In this document: positions 9,807 to 19,018 of the stretch, one piece after another | How positions within the stretch are numbered: the first letter of the stretch is position 1 | Layout of the letters: each line of letters begins with the position of its first letter | NCBI RefSeq assembly: GCF_014200045.1 | Contig: NZ_JACHOV010000001.1 | Location: forward strand, 248,001 to 312,000 | Origin: Rhizorhapis suberifaciens | GTDB lineage: Bacteria; Pseudomonadota; Alphaproteobacteria; Sphingomonadales; Sphingomonadaceae | Reading direction: 5' to 3' | Length of the DNA stretch: 64,000 nt | Program-made: the position numbers and the translations under genes | Notes under the pieces: generated by a model | Told to the model about the DNA's origin: nothing | The model's database searches: none | The model's input: the letters and a program-made list of their open reading frames with translations, nothing else

Positions 9807-10883
9807 ATGGCCGCACAGCTCAAACTTATCGATTCCGAGGAAAAAAAAGCCAATATGGATAGACAAAAAGCTCTCGAAGCAGCGTTGTCGCAAATTGATC
9901 GCGCCTTTGGCAAAGGCTCTGCCATGAAGCTGGGCAGCCGTGAAAAGATGGAGATTGAGGCGATCTCCTCCGGATCGCTGGGTCTTGATATCGCACTGGG
10001 CATCGGCGGCCTTCCGCGCGGACGTATCATTGAGATTTACGGCCCGGAAAGCTCAGGCAAGACTACTTTGGCGCTGCACGCGATTGCTGAGGCGCAGAAA
10101 GGCGGTGGCACCGCTGCTTTCGTCGACGCCGAACATGCGCTTGATCCCATTTACGCTAAAAAATTGGGTGTGGATATTGATGAACTCATCGTATCGCAGC
10201 CCGATACGGGCGAACAGGCGCTAGAAATCGTCGATACGCTGGTCCGCTCCAATGCAATCGACGTTTTGGTGGTGGACTCGGTCGCAGCGCTTGTTCCGCG
10301 CGCGGAAATCGAAGGCGAAATGGGCGATAGTCATGTCGGTCTTCAGGCGCGTCTCATGTCCCAGGCATTACGCAAGCTGACCGGTTCCATCAGCCGCTCG
10401 CGCTGCATGGTGATCTTTATCAACCAAGTCCGCATGAAGATCGGCGTCATGTACGGCAATCCTGAAACAACGACCGGCGGTAATGCGCTGAAATTCTACG
10501 CTTCGGTTCGCCTTGACATCCGCCGCACTGGCCAGATCAAGGATCGTGACGATATTGTGGGTAACACCACGCGCGTGAAGGTCGTGAAGAACAAGGTTGC
10601 GCCGCCTTTCAAGCAGGTCGAATTCGACATCATGTATGGCGAAGGTATTTCCAAGATCGGCGAAATTCTTGACTTGGGTGTCAAGGCCGGCCTGGTTGAA
10701 AAGTCCGGCGCCTGGTTCAGCTACGACTCCGTCCGTATTGGTCAGGGCCGCGAAAATGCGAAGACTTTCCTCAAGGAAAATTCCGAGCTTTGCGCCAAGC
10801 TGGAAAAGGCGATCCGGGGCAAGACCGAAAGTGTTGCAGAGGCCATGATGTCCGGCCCCGATGCGGACGACGACGGCGAATAA
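9807..10883 (+). CDS. recA: Recombinase RecA
   Basis: The 358-residue strand-exchange ATPase of homologous recombination and co-protease for LexA cleavage. Walker A is GPESSGKTT (79-87). [18 protein letters not shown] (Walker B and L1 region), [19 protein letters not shown] and the [11 protein letters not shown] segment are all typical. An acidic tail ends the protein. The ATG at 9807 follows AGGAGGGAG with good spacing. It is controlled by the SOS box at 9718-9732 and followed by a terminator. Confidence 0.98.
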   Translation: MAAQLKLIDSEEKKANMDRQKALEAALSQIDRAFGKGSAMKLGSREKMEIEAISSGSLGLDIALGIGGLPRGRIIEIYGPESSGKTTLALHAIAEAQKGGGTAAFVDAEHALDPIYAKKLGVDIDELIVSQPDTGEQALEIVDTLVRSNAIDVLVVDSVAALVPRAEIEGEMGDSHVGLQARLMSQALRKLTGSISRSRCMVIFINQVRMKIGVMYGNPETTTGGNALKFYASVRLDIRRTGQIKDRDDIVGNTTRVKVVKNKVAPPFKQVEFDIMYGEGISKIGEILDLGVKAGLVEKSGAWFSYDSVRIGQGRENAKTFLKENSELCAKLEKAIRGKTESVAEAMMSGPDADDDGE

Positions 10884-10884
10884 A

Positions 10885-10934
10885 TGCAAATCCCTCTCTC
10901 CGAAAAAAGCGGAGGGATGCAGGCATTTTTTTTT
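10885..10934 (+). terminator. Terminator of recA
   Basis: A bulged hairpin (TGCA..ATCCC..TCCG / CGGA-GGGAT-GCA, 10885-10921, loop AAAAAAG) is followed four bases later by a run of nine T (10926-10934), directly after the recA stop. Confidence 0.65.
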
Positions 10935-10968
10935 GGAGTGGCTGGCGCAAAATCGGAATCCCTTCCGT

Positions 10969-11030
10969 CCCTCCGAGCGAAGTCGAGGGCGCTGGCCAAG
11001 CCTGAGCGTGTCTCGACTTCGCTCGGGAGG
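10969..11030. repeat. REP-like hairpin with CTCGACTTCGCTCG core
   Basis: CCTCCGAGCGAAGTCGAG (10970-10987) and CTCGACTTCGCTCGGGAGG (11012-11030) are reverse complements apart from one inserted G, separated by 24 bases. The element lies between the convergent ends of recA and the fRMsr gene. Confidence 0.75.
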
Positions 11031-11098
11031 TACGGGCATTGATGCAGATTTGATGGCACCTCACTCTAAATCGACATGGAAGAGCAGGTTCAACAACA

Positions 11099-11587
11099 TC
11101 AGCCTGCCAGCGAGAACGCCAAATGTTCCACCAGCCGCTTCAGTCCGGCGACATCCTCCTGATCGAACCGTGCTGGAACGGGGCTGTCGAGATCCAATAC
11201 CCCCAATAGCCGTCCGGCATGAACAACCGGCACCACGATCTCCGAACGTGACTCCGCATCGCAAGCAATATGTCCGGGAAAGCTATGCACATCCGCGACG
11301 CACTGGGTCTCACCACTCAGAGCGGCGGTGCCGCACACGCCCTGACCCAAGGGGATGCGAAGACAGGCGGGCTTTCCTTGAAACGGTCCCAGCACCAGTT
11401 CGTCGTTGATCAGCCGGTAAAAGCCCGCCCAGTTCAACCCCGGCATATATTGCCATATCAGCGCCGCGACATTGGCCATGTTGGCAATCGGGTCCGGCTC
11501 GCTATGCGTCAATGCCTGCGCGGCCGTTAAAAGCTCCGCATAAAGGTCCGCCTTGGATGCTGCGAGATCAATGTCGAACGTAAACAT
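11099..11587 (-). CDS. Free methionine-(R)-sulfoxide reductase, GAF-domain type
   Basis: A single GAF domain of 162 residues. Three cysteines lie at 75, 85 and 109 (ACLRIP, GVCGTA, HIACDAES), the spacing used by the fRMsr family for reduction of free methionine-R-sulfoxide through a disulfide relay. Other family marks are NWAGFYRL, VADVHSFPGHIACD and LLGVLDLDSP. It belongs to a minus-strand group with arfB and the RluA-type gene and starts 12 bases after the arfB stop, so it is likely co-transcribed with them. Confidence 0.88.
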   Translation of the reverse strand: MFTFDIDLAASKADLYAELLTAAQALTHSEPDPIANMANVAALIWQYMPGLNWAGFYRLINDELVLGPFQGKPACLRIPLGQGVCGTAALSGETQCVADVHSFPGHIACDAESRSEIVVPVVHAGRLLGVLDLDSPVPARFDQEDVAGLKRLVEHLAFSLAG

Positions 11588-11599
11588 GGTTCGTCTCCG

Positions 11600-12013
11600 T
11601 CAATCCAGTTGCACCTTGCCGCGCCCCTTCTTGATGGCACCCCGCGCAACCTTACCCTCGACCCGTTTCGCCTTGGCCGATCTGCTCGGCTTGGTCTTGA
11701 TCCTTGGCGCTTGCCGTTCATGCGCTTTGGCGATCATGTCGACCAGCCGTTCCCGTACATCTTGCCGATTTGCATCTTGCGTACGAAAGCGTTGCGCCGT
11801 CAGAACCAGCACGCCCTCATTTGTCACACGTGATCCAGCCAGCGCCTTCAATTGCCGAAAGGCATAGGGCGGGAGCCCCAGGTGATACAGATCGACCCGC
11901 AACTGAACGGCAGTCGCCACCTTGTTCACATTCTGGCCGCCCGGACCGCTGGCGGTGATGAATCGTTCCTCGATGGCATCCGCCGGTAGCTGATATTTTT
12001 CCCGATCAAACAT
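11600..12013 (-). CDS. arfB: Alternative ribosome-rescue factor ArfB (YaeJ)
   Basis: A 137-residue release-factor-like peptidyl-tRNA hydrolase. The catalytic GGQ occurs in ITASGPGGQNVNKVAT, and the C-terminus is the expected basic, unstructured tail (KTKPSRSAKAKR, KKGRGK) that enters the empty mRNA channel of stalled ribosomes. The ATG at 12013 is chosen over an upstream in-frame start; it overlaps the end of the RluA-type gene by 8 bases, suggesting translational coupling. The window therefore has both smpB and arfB rescue routes. Confidence 0.9.
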   Translation of the reverse strand: MFDREKYQLPADAIEERFITASGPGGQNVNKVATAVQLRVDLYHLGLPPYAFRQLKALAGSRVTNEGVLVLTAQRFRTQDANRQDVRERLVDMIAKAHERQAPRIKTKPSRSAKAKRVEGKVARGAIKKGRGKVQLD

Positions 12014-12674
12014 CGAGCAGTTCAGGCCCAAAACCCGCGGCGATAAAACGATCCGGCAGAGGGGCAGTGGCTTCTACCGGCGGTTTCCCTTCTCTCAACA
12101 GTGAAAGGAAATGACTATGCAGCAACATCGGTCCCTTGCTCCGGCCGGTCCCATAGACCGGATCGCCCACGATCGCTGCGCCCAGTCCGTAAAGCGCATG
12201 CGCCCGGATCTGATGCGTCCGCCCGGTTTCCGGAAAGAAACGAATGAAGCTACGGCCATCCTTTTCCGCAAGTTTTTCCCACCGCGTCACCGCTGATTTG
12301 CCGCGCGGATCGACCACCATGCGCCAGCCCTCCTCAGCGCTGCTCACCTTCATGAGTGGCAGATCGATCAATCCCGAAGCGTCGGCGGGCACGCCCTCCA
12401 CCACGGCGACATAGCCCTTCACGACCTGTCGCGCCTCAAAGGCGGCGGCGAAGCGTTTGTGCGCCTTTGGGTTCCGCGCCAGCAACAGGCAGCCGCTGGT
12501 GTCACGATCGAGTCGATGCACCGCTGTGGGCCAACGCTGAAACCCGAAGGTCAGGCTGGCGAGATGGTTCTCAAGGCTCAGGCCGCCATTTTTCGGCGGA
12601 TCGACGGCAAGGCCCGCGGGCTTGTCGAGGACCAGCGCCTCGCCGTCACAGAATATCACACGATCAGAAAGCAT
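12006..12674 (-). CDS. RluA-family RNA pseudouridine synthase
   Basis: A 222-residue enzyme with the catalytic-aspartate motif HRLDRDTSGCLLLAR and other family blocks: VLDKPAGLAVDP, GRTHQIRAH and GDPVYG. There is no N-terminal S4 domain, so it is of the short RluA/TruC type. The RNA target cannot be told from sequence. The ATG at 12674 was chosen because the conserved fold begins right after it; the frame is open to 12791 without conserved content. Confidence 0.85.
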   Translation of the reverse strand: MLSDRVIFCDGEALVLDKPAGLAVDPPKNGGLSLENHLASLTFGFQRWPTAVHRLDRDTSGCLLLARNPKAHKRFAAAFEARQVVKGYVAVVEGVPADASGLIDLPLMKVSSAEEGWRMVVDPRGKSAVTRWEKLAEKDGRSFIRFFPETGRTHQIRAHALYGLGAAIVGDPVYGTGRSKGPMLLHSHFLSLLREGKPPVEATAPLPDRFIAAGFGPELLDV

Positions 12675-12776
12675 GGCACCGCTCTCGCACCCAAGCCCGC
12701 CGGGCGCAATGTCCAATTTTCGGGCGTGGTGAGGAACTATAACATGATTATCTTGGATTGAACCGTTCGTTCCGGA

Positions 12777-12805
12777 CCCGAGTGCCTGCAAGGCAGGCGC
12801 TCGGG
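12777..12805. repeat. Intergenic hairpin
   Basis: CCCGAGTGCCTGC (12777-12789) and GCAGGCGCTCGGG (12793-12805) pair along 13 positions with one G:T, around a 3-base loop. No T-run follows. Nearby bases 12842-12880 include CTCAACTTCGCTCGACACGAG, a variant of the core seen at 11012. Confidence 0.6.
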
Positions 12806-12908
12806 ATAACGTCAGCCGAAGGTCGAAGTCGAAGGAAGTTGACTTGGCTCAACCTGTCTCAACTTCGCTCGACACGAGCGGTGGTGAGACAATTTAAATG
12901 ATCATACT

Positions 12909-13994
12909 TTAGCGCTGCTTCACGATACAATCGGCGTCGGCCTTTCTCACGGTCGCACATAGCTTTAGCGCGGCGGACTGGCTGGCAACGGGCCCCGCCT
13001 GCAGCCGAGTGACGGCATTTTCCTTCACCAGATAGGGTTGATAGGCGTCCAGGCCTTTCACGCGCGTCAACAGGTTAGTCCAAAGCGTGCGCGCCTTGGC
13101 CTCGTCGCTGAACGCACCGAGTTGAACGCGCCAGTTGCCGGCGGGCAATGTGGCGGACTTGGTGGCTGGAGTTGGCGCCTTGGCGACTGCTGGCTTCTCT
13201 ACCGGTTTCGTTGAAGGCTTGGCAGCGGGAACAGCCGGAGCGGGGATCGGCTGCACCATGGGCGTGCCTGCCACCGTAGAGGGCGGCAGATCTGTGGGCA
13301 GGATCGGCTTGGGTTTGGCGGAACTGGTGGAAGCGAACGGCGCGCCCGCGCTCGTTCCCGTTGCTGGTTGCTGCGGCATCTTCGTGCCGGCCAGCATGTT
13401 GCTGCGCTCCTGCTTTTCAAGTTCGGCGGCGAGCTTGGTGGCTTCTTGCCGCTGATCCATCGGAATATATTGGTCCATCAAAGCAAGGCTCGTCGTCGCT
13501 TGGGGCAGGCCTTGCGCCACGGCGCGGGTCATCATCGCATAACCGCGAACCCAGTCCTTTTGTACATTTTCACCATTGAAGAGGGCGGTGCCCAAAATAT
13601 ATTGCGCCCGGGGTTCTCCGCGACTGGCCGACTTCTGGATATAGGGCATCGCCTCTGGGCGTTTTCCCGACCGGAAAAGCAGCAAGCCATAATTGTCTTC
13701 CGCCCGAACGTGTCCTTGGGCAGCCGCTTTCCGGAACCATTCCGTTGCGACCGGCAAATCCATCGGGACGCCCCAGCCAAGTTTATAAGCCTGGCCCAGA
13801 TTGAACTGCGCATCGGCATCACCTGCATTGGCTGCGGGACGCCATTTCGCGATCGCGGCGGTGTAATCGGCGCGTTGCCAGGCCTCTACGCCGGCTTTGA
13901 CGTCGGCCGCGCTGTTCTTGACCTGCGCAATGACAGGCATTGCACAGGCAAGACATGCGCCGCCGATCACCGAAAAAAACAACTTCACGTACAT
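12909..13994 (-). CDS. Exported Sel1-repeat and SPOR-domain protein
   Basis: A 361-residue protein with a signal peptide (LFFSVIGGACLACAMPVIAQ). About three Sel1-type repeats follow (for example DAQFNLGQAYKLGWGVPMD and RAQYILGTALFNGENVQKD). A long Pro/Ala/Lys linker spans roughly residues 200-285. The C-terminal SPOR domain begins NWRVQLGAFSDEAKA. SPOR domains bind denuded septal peptidoglycan, so a role at the division site is plausible. The ATG at 13994 starts the signal peptide; the frame extends 8 codons further to a TTG. It is divergent from parA. Confidence 0.8.
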   Translation of the reverse strand: MYVKLFFSVIGGACLACAMPVIAQVKNSAADVKAGVEAWQRADYTAAIAKWRPAANAGDADAQFNLGQAYKLGWGVPMDLPVATEWFRKAAAQGHVRAEDNYGLLLFRSGKRPEAMPYIQKSASRGEPRAQYILGTALFNGENVQKDWVRGYAMMTRAVAQGLPQATTSLALMDQYIPMDQRQEATKLAAELEKQERSNMLAGTKMPQQPATGTSAGAPFASTSSAKPKPILPTDLPPSTVAGTPMVQPIPAPAVPAAKPSTKPVEKPAVAKAPTPATKSATLPAGNWRVQLGAFSDEAKARTLWTNLLTRVKGLDAYQPYLVKENAVTRLQAGPVASQSAALKLCATVRKADADCIVKQR

Positions 13995-14108
13995 GGCCTC
14001 CCACCCCAAAAAGCCCAATTCAATATCGCTATATATATCAGCAGCCGGTTAATTCTACATCGACCATAAAGCGACCGCACGGAATTGCCATTTGGTGCTC
14101 TTGCGCCA

Positions 14109-14123
14109 TTAACCAGATGTTAG
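14109..14123 (+). promoter_or_regulatory. Possible CtrA site, imperfect, upstream of parA
   Basis: TTAA-CCAGATG-TTAG differs from the CtrA consensus TTAA-N7-TTAA at one position and its left half (TTAACCAG) is close to the TTAACCAT half-site. It lies 49 bases before the parA GTG. This is a weak motif and could be chance. Confidence 0.3.
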
Positions 14124-14172
14124 CGGCCGGCGTGGCAATCATCATGAAACTCCGCAATTCAAGGGGAAGATT

Positions 14173-14892
14173 GTGCGCGTCCTAGCTTTGGCATCGCAAA
14201 AAGGCGGATCCGGCAAGACAACTTTGTCAGGTCATCTCGCCGTTCAGGCACAAAATGCAGGCGCTGGCCCGGTTGTCCTGATCGATATCGATCCGCAGGG
14301 CTCGCTGGCGGATTGGTGGAACGAACGGGAGGCCGAATATCCCGCCTTTGCGCAAACCACTGTGGCTCGGCTCGCGTCCGATCTGGAGATCCTTCGTCAG
14401 CAAGGCTTCAAGCTGGCGGTCATCGACACGCCGCCCGCCATTACCATGGCGATCCAAAGCGTCATTTCCGTTGCTGAACTGATCGTCGTGCCGACCCGGC
14501 CTAGCCCGCATGACTTGCGGGCGGTTGGCGCCACGGTCGATCTTTGCGAACGTGCAGGCAAGCCGCTTATTTTCGTGGTGAACGCCGCGACGCCAAAGGC
14601 GAAGATCACGTCGGAGGCTGCGGTCGCACTTTCCCAGCATGGGACCGTCGCTCCAGTGACGCTGCATCATCGCACTGACTTCGCCGCGTCGATGATCGAT
14701 GGCCGGACGGTGATGGAAGTCGATCCCAAAAGCCGGTCCGCTCAGGAAGTGGTGGCGCTCTGGAGCTATGTTTCCGACCGACTGGAAAAGAATTTCCGCC
14801 GCACAGTCTTTGCCACTCCGCAAATGGCGAGCGGGCATTTGGGCGCGCCGCGGCCGATGGGCGGCTTTGGCCGCCGCGTGATTGGCCAGTAA
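14173..14892 (+). CDS. ParA-family partition ATPase, orphan
   Basis: A 239-residue ParA/MinD-type ATPase. The deviant Walker A KGGSGKTT begins at residue 10, followed by DIDPQGSLADWW and the Walker B region FKLAVIDTPP. The GTG start has AAGGGGAAG upstream. There is no ParB gene beside it; instead a 197-residue protein with a ribbon-helix-helix-like end follows after 16 bases. This suggests positioning of a cellular cargo or a ParG-like system rather than standard ParABS. The cargo is unknown. Confidence 0.8.
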   Translation: MRVLALASQKGGSGKTTLSGHLAVQAQNAGAGPVVLIDIDPQGSLADWWNEREAEYPAFAQTTVARLASDLEILRQQGFKLAVIDTPPAITMAIQSVISVAELIVVPTRPSPHDLRAVGATVDLCERAGKPLIFVVNAATPKAKITSEAAVALSQHGTVAPVTLHHRTDFAASMIDGRTVMEVDPKSRSAQEVVALWSYVSDRLEKNFRRTVFATPQMASGHLGAPRPMGGFGRRVIGQ

Positions 14893-14908
14893 AGTGAGGG
14901 ATGTGAAC

Positions 14909-15502
14909 ATGGGCGAACCAAAACCATTTGCCTCTCTCACCTCGGGTTTGCTGGCTCGCAAGGGTGCGGCCAAGCCGGCGATGCGGCGTCAATATATGGG
15001 CGGCATGGGGGGCATGACCCTCGGCCATGAAGACCTTGGCTGGAACGACATGGGCGAGGATAGCGATACCGCGCCCGTCGTGAATCAGCCCCATGCGGGT
15101 CTGTCGCCGCTGCCGAGCCACACGCCAGTGGCAGAGCCGGAGCCTCCGGTAGCGCTCGTCGATGAGCTAGTCGTTGCTCCCGTTGAGGTGCCTGCAATAG
15201 TCGAACAGCGCCAGATGCTGGTGGAAAAGGTCGGACAGTTCGAGGAAGAAGCCTCCGCCACCAAGGCAGGGACGGCGAAGGCCAGGTCCAAATCCACGGG
15301 GCCAGGGCAGCGCCAGGCGAAGGCGGCGTTCACCCTCCGTCTCGATCCGGATCGTCATCTGAAACTGAGGCTTGCCTGCGCAGTCACCAATCGTTCGGCG
15401 CAACAGTTGGTAATCCAGGCGCTGGACGAACTTCTGCAACAATCGCCGCATGTGGAACAACTCGCCGGGCAATTGAAGCCACGGCGTGCAGCCAGAGCCT
15501 GA
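14909..15502 (+). CDS. ParA-partner protein with C-terminal ribbon-helix-helix-like segment
   Basis: A 197-residue protein of no named family that I recognise. The N-terminal half is low in predicted structure, with a Gly/Met-rich patch (QYMGGMGGM) and a Pro/Glu/Val-rich stretch. Residues about 140-185 (KAAFTLRLDPDRHLKLRLA, then a helix AQQLVIQALDELLQQ) have the strand-helix-helix pattern of Arc/CopG/ParG-type DNA-binding proteins. The ATG at 14909 has GAGGG upstream. Position after parA suggests it works with it, perhaps as the adaptor that stimulates the ATPase. Confidence 0.6.
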   Translation: MGEPKPFASLTSGLLARKGAAKPAMRRQYMGGMGGMTLGHEDLGWNDMGEDSDTAPVVNQPHAGLSPLPSHTPVAEPEPPVALVDELVVAPVEVPAIVEQRQMLVEKVGQFEEEASATKAGTAKARSKSTGPGQRQAKAAFTLRLDPDRHLKLRLACAVTNRSAQQLVIQALDELLQQSPHVEQLAGQLKPRRAARA

Positions 15503-15516
15503 TCAGGGAACAAGGC

Positions 15517-16731
15517 ATGAAACGCTCAGCTTTCTTCAAATTCGCAGCGTCGTCCTTCATTTTGGGGGCCACTATGGCTGGCTGCGCCACAACGTCTTCG
15601 CCGGGAAGCAGGGGGATTGCCGCGCTTAACGTCGATCAGCCGGGCAAGCTTTCCAAGACGGTGGCGTCGGCTGAAGCTGCAGTCGCGGCCAGTCCGAATG
15701 ACGCGCACCTCCGTGCAGCGCTGGGCCAGGTCTATCTCAATGAAGGCCGATTTGCGTCCGCCGAAACCAGCTTTGAAGGCGCCATTTCACTCGGCCAGAC
15801 GGATGCCCGGACGGTGATCGGCCTTGCCATGTCCCGCATAGCGGGGGGACGGAGCGACGCCGCCCACGACCTTTTGCAACAGAATATGGATGTCGTTCCT
15901 GCGGCCGATTATGGCCTTGCCATGGCGCTGACCGGCGATACGGATGAGGGGCTTCGCATTCTCTGGGCCGAAGCGCGGCAGCCCGATGCTACGGCAAAGG
16001 TGCGCCAAAACCTTGCCTACACGCTCGCGCTGGCGGGCCGTTGGAAAGAATCGAAGCTGGTTGCCAGCCAGGATCTTTCCCCCGCCGATGCAGGCAAGCG
16101 CGTAACGGAATGGGCCGTGCTCGCCCGCCCCGGGGCTCATGCGCAGCAGGTAGCGCAGCTTATCGGCGTCACGCCCCAGGCCGACCCTGGCCTTCCCGTC
16201 GCGCTGGCGTTGAACGCAGCGGCTGAACCCGCAACGGTTCAAATGGTGTCAGCGCCCGAGCTCACCCCCCCAGCCTATTCTCCGGAACCTGCGGCTGAAA
16301 ACGAAAACTTTGCCGAGGTCACGCCCGCTGCTGAACCTGCAAGGCCTGCTTTGGCAATGATCCAGCCCGTATCAATCCCGGCGGCCATGCCTGCGCCAAA
16401 GAAAATGCCTTACCGGGCGGGCGGGTCGGGCTATGCCGTGCAGCTCGGTGCGTTCAGCAGCGCCGGAGCCGTCGACCAGGCTTGGCGCAAGCTCAGCAGT
16501 CGTTACCAGAATATCCGTAGCTTCACCTCGATTGCCAATCGGACACAGGTTAAAGGCCGCACCTTCCATCGTCTCGCGCTATCCGGCTTCGAAAGCCGCG
16601 CCGATGCCGAACGGCTTTGCGGTCAACTAAGGGCGAAGGGCTCCGTTTGCTTTGTTCGCAGCATAAATGGCGCGGCAGCCACTCAATGGGTATCCCGCGA
16701 TCTGAAGCAAATCGCGTCGCGCGGAACCTGA
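15517..16731 (+). CDS. TPR and SPOR-domain lipoprotein
   Basis: A 404-residue protein with a lipoprotein signal peptide ending in the lipobox ATMAGCA, so it is expected to be lipid-anchored in the envelope. Residues about 45-220 form TPR-like helical pairs (LRAALGQVYLNEGRFASAE, VRQNLAYTLALAGRWKES). A Pro/Ala/Glu linker leads to the SPOR domain (GYAVQLGAFSSAGAVDQAW). It starts 14 bases after the ParA-partner gene, so parA, partner and this lipoprotein are probably one operon. A second SPOR protein is encoded on the other side of parA. Confidence 0.8.
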   Translation: MKRSAFFKFAASSFILGATMAGCATTSSPGSRGIAALNVDQPGKLSKTVASAEAAVAASPNDAHLRAALGQVYLNEGRFASAETSFEGAISLGQTDARTVIGLAMSRIAGGRSDAAHDLLQQNMDVVPAADYGLAMALTGDTDEGLRILWAEARQPDATAKVRQNLAYTLALAGRWKESKLVASQDLSPADAGKRVTEWAVLARPGAHAQQVAQLIGVTPQADPGLPVALALNAAAEPATVQMVSAPELTPPAYSPEPAAENENFAEVTPAAEPARPALAMIQPVSIPAAMPAPKKMPYRAGGSGYAVQLGAFSSAGAVDQAWRKLSSRYQNIRSFTSIANRTQVKGRTFHRLALSGFESRADAERLCGQLRAKGSVCFVRSINGAAATQWVSRDLKQIASRGT

Positions 16732-16763
16732 ACAGCCATCAAAACCACATTCCCGATGGGCGG

Positions 16764-17999
16764 TCAGTTCAAAAACTGGCCGCCCTTCATGATTCTGCGT
16801 ACCCGTCCCTGTACCGGCATTCGATCGAACGGGGTATTGCCCGCCGCAGCCGCCATCTTGTCGGAGTCCACCTGCCAGGGTGTTTCAGGATCGATCAGGA
16901 TGATGTCCGCGGCCGCGCCCTCCGCAAAGGTCCCGGCGTTGATGCCAAGTATTCGGGAAGGGTTCGCCGTCAGCAGCGCGAAGAGCCGGTTCATTCCGAC
17001 AACGCCATCGCGCGCCAGGTTAAGGGACAGCGCCAGCAATGTTTCCGCTCCCGCCATTCCTGGCGCGGCGTCAGCGAAGGGCAGGCGCTTATCCTCTGGT
17101 CCGCGGGGATCGTGGCTTGATGAAATGACGTCCACAGTGCCGTCGCTGACAGCGGCCAGCGCGGCCTTGCGGTCCTCCTCGCTCCTCAGCGGCGGGGATA
17201 GCCGGGCAAAAGTACGGAAGTCGGAAACCGCATTATCGGATAGAAACAAATATGCAGGGCTGATCCCGCAGGTCACGGCCAGCCCCTCCGCCTTTGCCTT
17301 CCGCACCAATTCAAAACCCTGAGCCGTCGTCACATTGCGGAAGTGGATGGCCGCCTTCGCCTGCCGCGCCAGCATGATGTCCCGCGCAATGGCAATGGCC
17401 TCTGCACAGGCTGGAGCGCTGGGCAGGCCCAGCCGCGTTGCGGTTTCACCGGATGTCGCCACGGCATGAGCGGTCAGCCCGTCATCTTCGGCATGAGCAA
17501 TGACAACCAGTTCCAGCGCCGCTGCATAGGTGAGCACCCGGAGCATCACCCCGGAATTTGCGATCCATCGCCGCCCCGTGGCTACGGCCCTGGCTCCGGC
17601 CGCTTTCATCATCGCCATTTCGGCTAGTTCACGTCCTTCAAGCCCTCGCGTCGCCGCCGCTAGCGGGTGAACCCAGAAATCCGGCTTACCGGCGCGGGCG
17701 GCATGCTGGACCAGCCCCGGATCGTCCAGCACCGGCGACTGATCGGGCATAAGCGCGGCTCGCGTGATGCCGCCGAAATGAAAAGCGGGCTTGTCGGTCT
17801 TGAATACGCCCAGATCCACAATGCCCGGTGCCACTAGCAGACCCTTGGCGTCCACCACCTCCGCCTCCGCCGGAACCTCAACTTTGCCCGCCGTTAGGAT
17901 GGCATCTCCCTTCAACAGCAGGACGCCTGGCTCCACCATGGATCCCGCCGGATCGACCAGGCGGCCATTAGTAATGGCTAAAAGGCGGTTCACGCCCAT
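16764..17999 (-). CDS. Dihydroorotase-like protein lacking the metal-binding residues (PyrC' type)
   Basis: A 411-residue amidohydrolase-fold protein encoded directly after pyrB, with starts and stops overlapping by 10 bases. The fold is that of dihydroorotase, but catalytic positions are replaced. The usual D-x-H-x-H after the first beta strand reads [11 protein letters not shown], the PHHL position reads SPAYL, and the usual DHAPH reads SSSHDPRG. This is the pattern of non-catalytic PyrC' proteins, which in Pseudomonas-type holoenzymes support aspartate carbamoyltransferase structurally. An active dihydroorotase should then be encoded elsewhere in the genome. Confidence 0.82.
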   Translation of the reverse strand: MGVNRLLAITNGRLVDPAGSMVEPGVLLLKGDAILTAGKVEVPAEAEVVDAKGLLVAPGIVDLGVFKTDKPAFHFGGITRAALMPDQSPVLDDPGLVQHAARAGKPDFWVHPLAAATRGLEGRELAEMAMMKAAGARAVATGRRWIANSGVMLRVLTYAAALELVVIAHAEDDGLTAHAVATSGETATRLGLPSAPACAEAIAIARDIMLARQAKAAIHFRNVTTAQGFELVRKAKAEGLAVTCGISPAYLFLSDNAVSDFRTFARLSPPLRSEEDRKAALAAVSDGTVDVISSSHDPRGPEDKRLPFADAAPGMAGAETLLALSLNLARDGVVGMNRLFALLTANPSRILGINAGTFAEGAAADIILIDPETPWQVDSDKMAAAAGNTPFDRMPVQGRVRRIMKGGQFLN

Positions 18000-18985
18000 C
18001 CTTCGACCCCCCGTGCGCTGCGCGTAAGCACATCCAGGCAGGCCATGCGTACCGCCACACCCATCTCCACTTGTTCTGTAATGGCGGAACGTTGGGGATG
18101 ATCGGCGACTCCGCTGGTGATCTCGACGCCCCGGTTCATGGGCCCTGGATGCATGACCAGCGCATCCGGCTTCGCCTTCGCCAGCCGCTCCGGCGTCAGC
18201 CCGTAAAGCATATGATATTCGCGCGGGGAGGGGATGAACCCCCCTTCCATCCGCTCGCTTTGAAGCCGCAGCATCATCACCACATCTGCGCCGTTCAGCC
18301 CCTCATCGAAGTCGGTAAAGGAGATCGCGCCCATCTGGCCGATTGCGTCCGGCATCAGCGTTGGCGGCGCGATCACCCGCACTTCCGCGCCCAAGGTGGA
18401 AAGCCCGATGATATTTGATCGGGCTACACGGCTGTGCAGCACATCGCCGCAAATGGCCACAATCAATCCTTCGATCCGTCCCTTCCGCCGCCGGATGGTC
18501 AGCGCGTCGAGCAGCGCCTGAGTGGGGTGCTCATGCCGCCCGTCGCCTGCGTTCAGCACCGGACAATCGACCTTGTCCGCGATCAACTGCACCGCGCCGG
18601 AGCTTTGATGCCGGATCACGATCACATCGGCGCGCATGGCGTTCAGCGTCACCGCCGTATCGATCAGCGTCTCGCCCTTCTTCACGCTTGATTGCGCCGC
18701 ATGCATGTTGACGACGTCCGCGCCCAGCCGCTTGCCAGCAACCTCAAACGACAGCAGCGTGCGCGTACTATTCTCAAAGAATGCGTTCATCTGCGTCAGG
18801 CCGGCCAGCCGATCGTCATGCTTGGCCGAGCGGCGGTTGAGCGCCACCCAGTTCTCCGCTTCATCCAGGAGGAAACGGATTTCCCAGGGTTGAAGCTTCT
18901 CCATGCCCAACAGATGGCGGTGCGGAAAATTTTCCCGTCCGGTAAGGCCGGACTTGCTGGACTTGGACGGCGAGGATGACTGCAT
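17990..18985 (-). CDS. pyrB: Aspartate carbamoyltransferase catalytic subunit
   Basis: A 331-residue enzyme making N-carbamoyl-aspartate, the committed step of pyrimidine synthesis. The carbamoyl-phosphate site is [43 protein letters not shown] and the aspartate-site region MLRLQSERM are present. A roughly 20-residue N-terminal extension (Ser/Lys-rich) precedes the core, as in ATCases that bind PyrC'. It begins 33 bases after the LOG gene stop on the same strand, so it may share a transcript with the ipt-LOG cassette. Confidence 0.95.
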   Translation of the reverse strand: MQSSSPSKSSKSGLTGRENFPHRHLLGMEKLQPWEIRFLLDEAENWVALNRRSAKHDDRLAGLTQMNAFFENSTRTLLSFEVAGKRLGADVVNMHAAQSSVKKGETLIDTAVTLNAMRADVIVIRHQSSGAVQLIADKVDCPVLNAGDGRHEHPTQALLDALTIRRRKGRIEGLIVAICGDVLHSRVARSNIIGLSTLGAEVRVIAPPTLMPDAIGQMGAISFTDFDEGLNGADVVMMLRLQSERMEGGFIPSPREYHMLYGLTPERLAKAKPDALVMHPGPMNRGVEITSGVADHPQRSAITEQVEMGVAVRMACLDVLTRSARGVEGWA

Positions 18986-19018
18986 GGCTGCCGGGCTTAT
19001 TCCAGCAGGGCCAGAAGC

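Noticed and set aside
14173-15502. parA and partner as a plasmid or phage partition system
   Set aside because: All neighbours are chromosomal housekeeping genes and no replication, integrase or phage gene is present.
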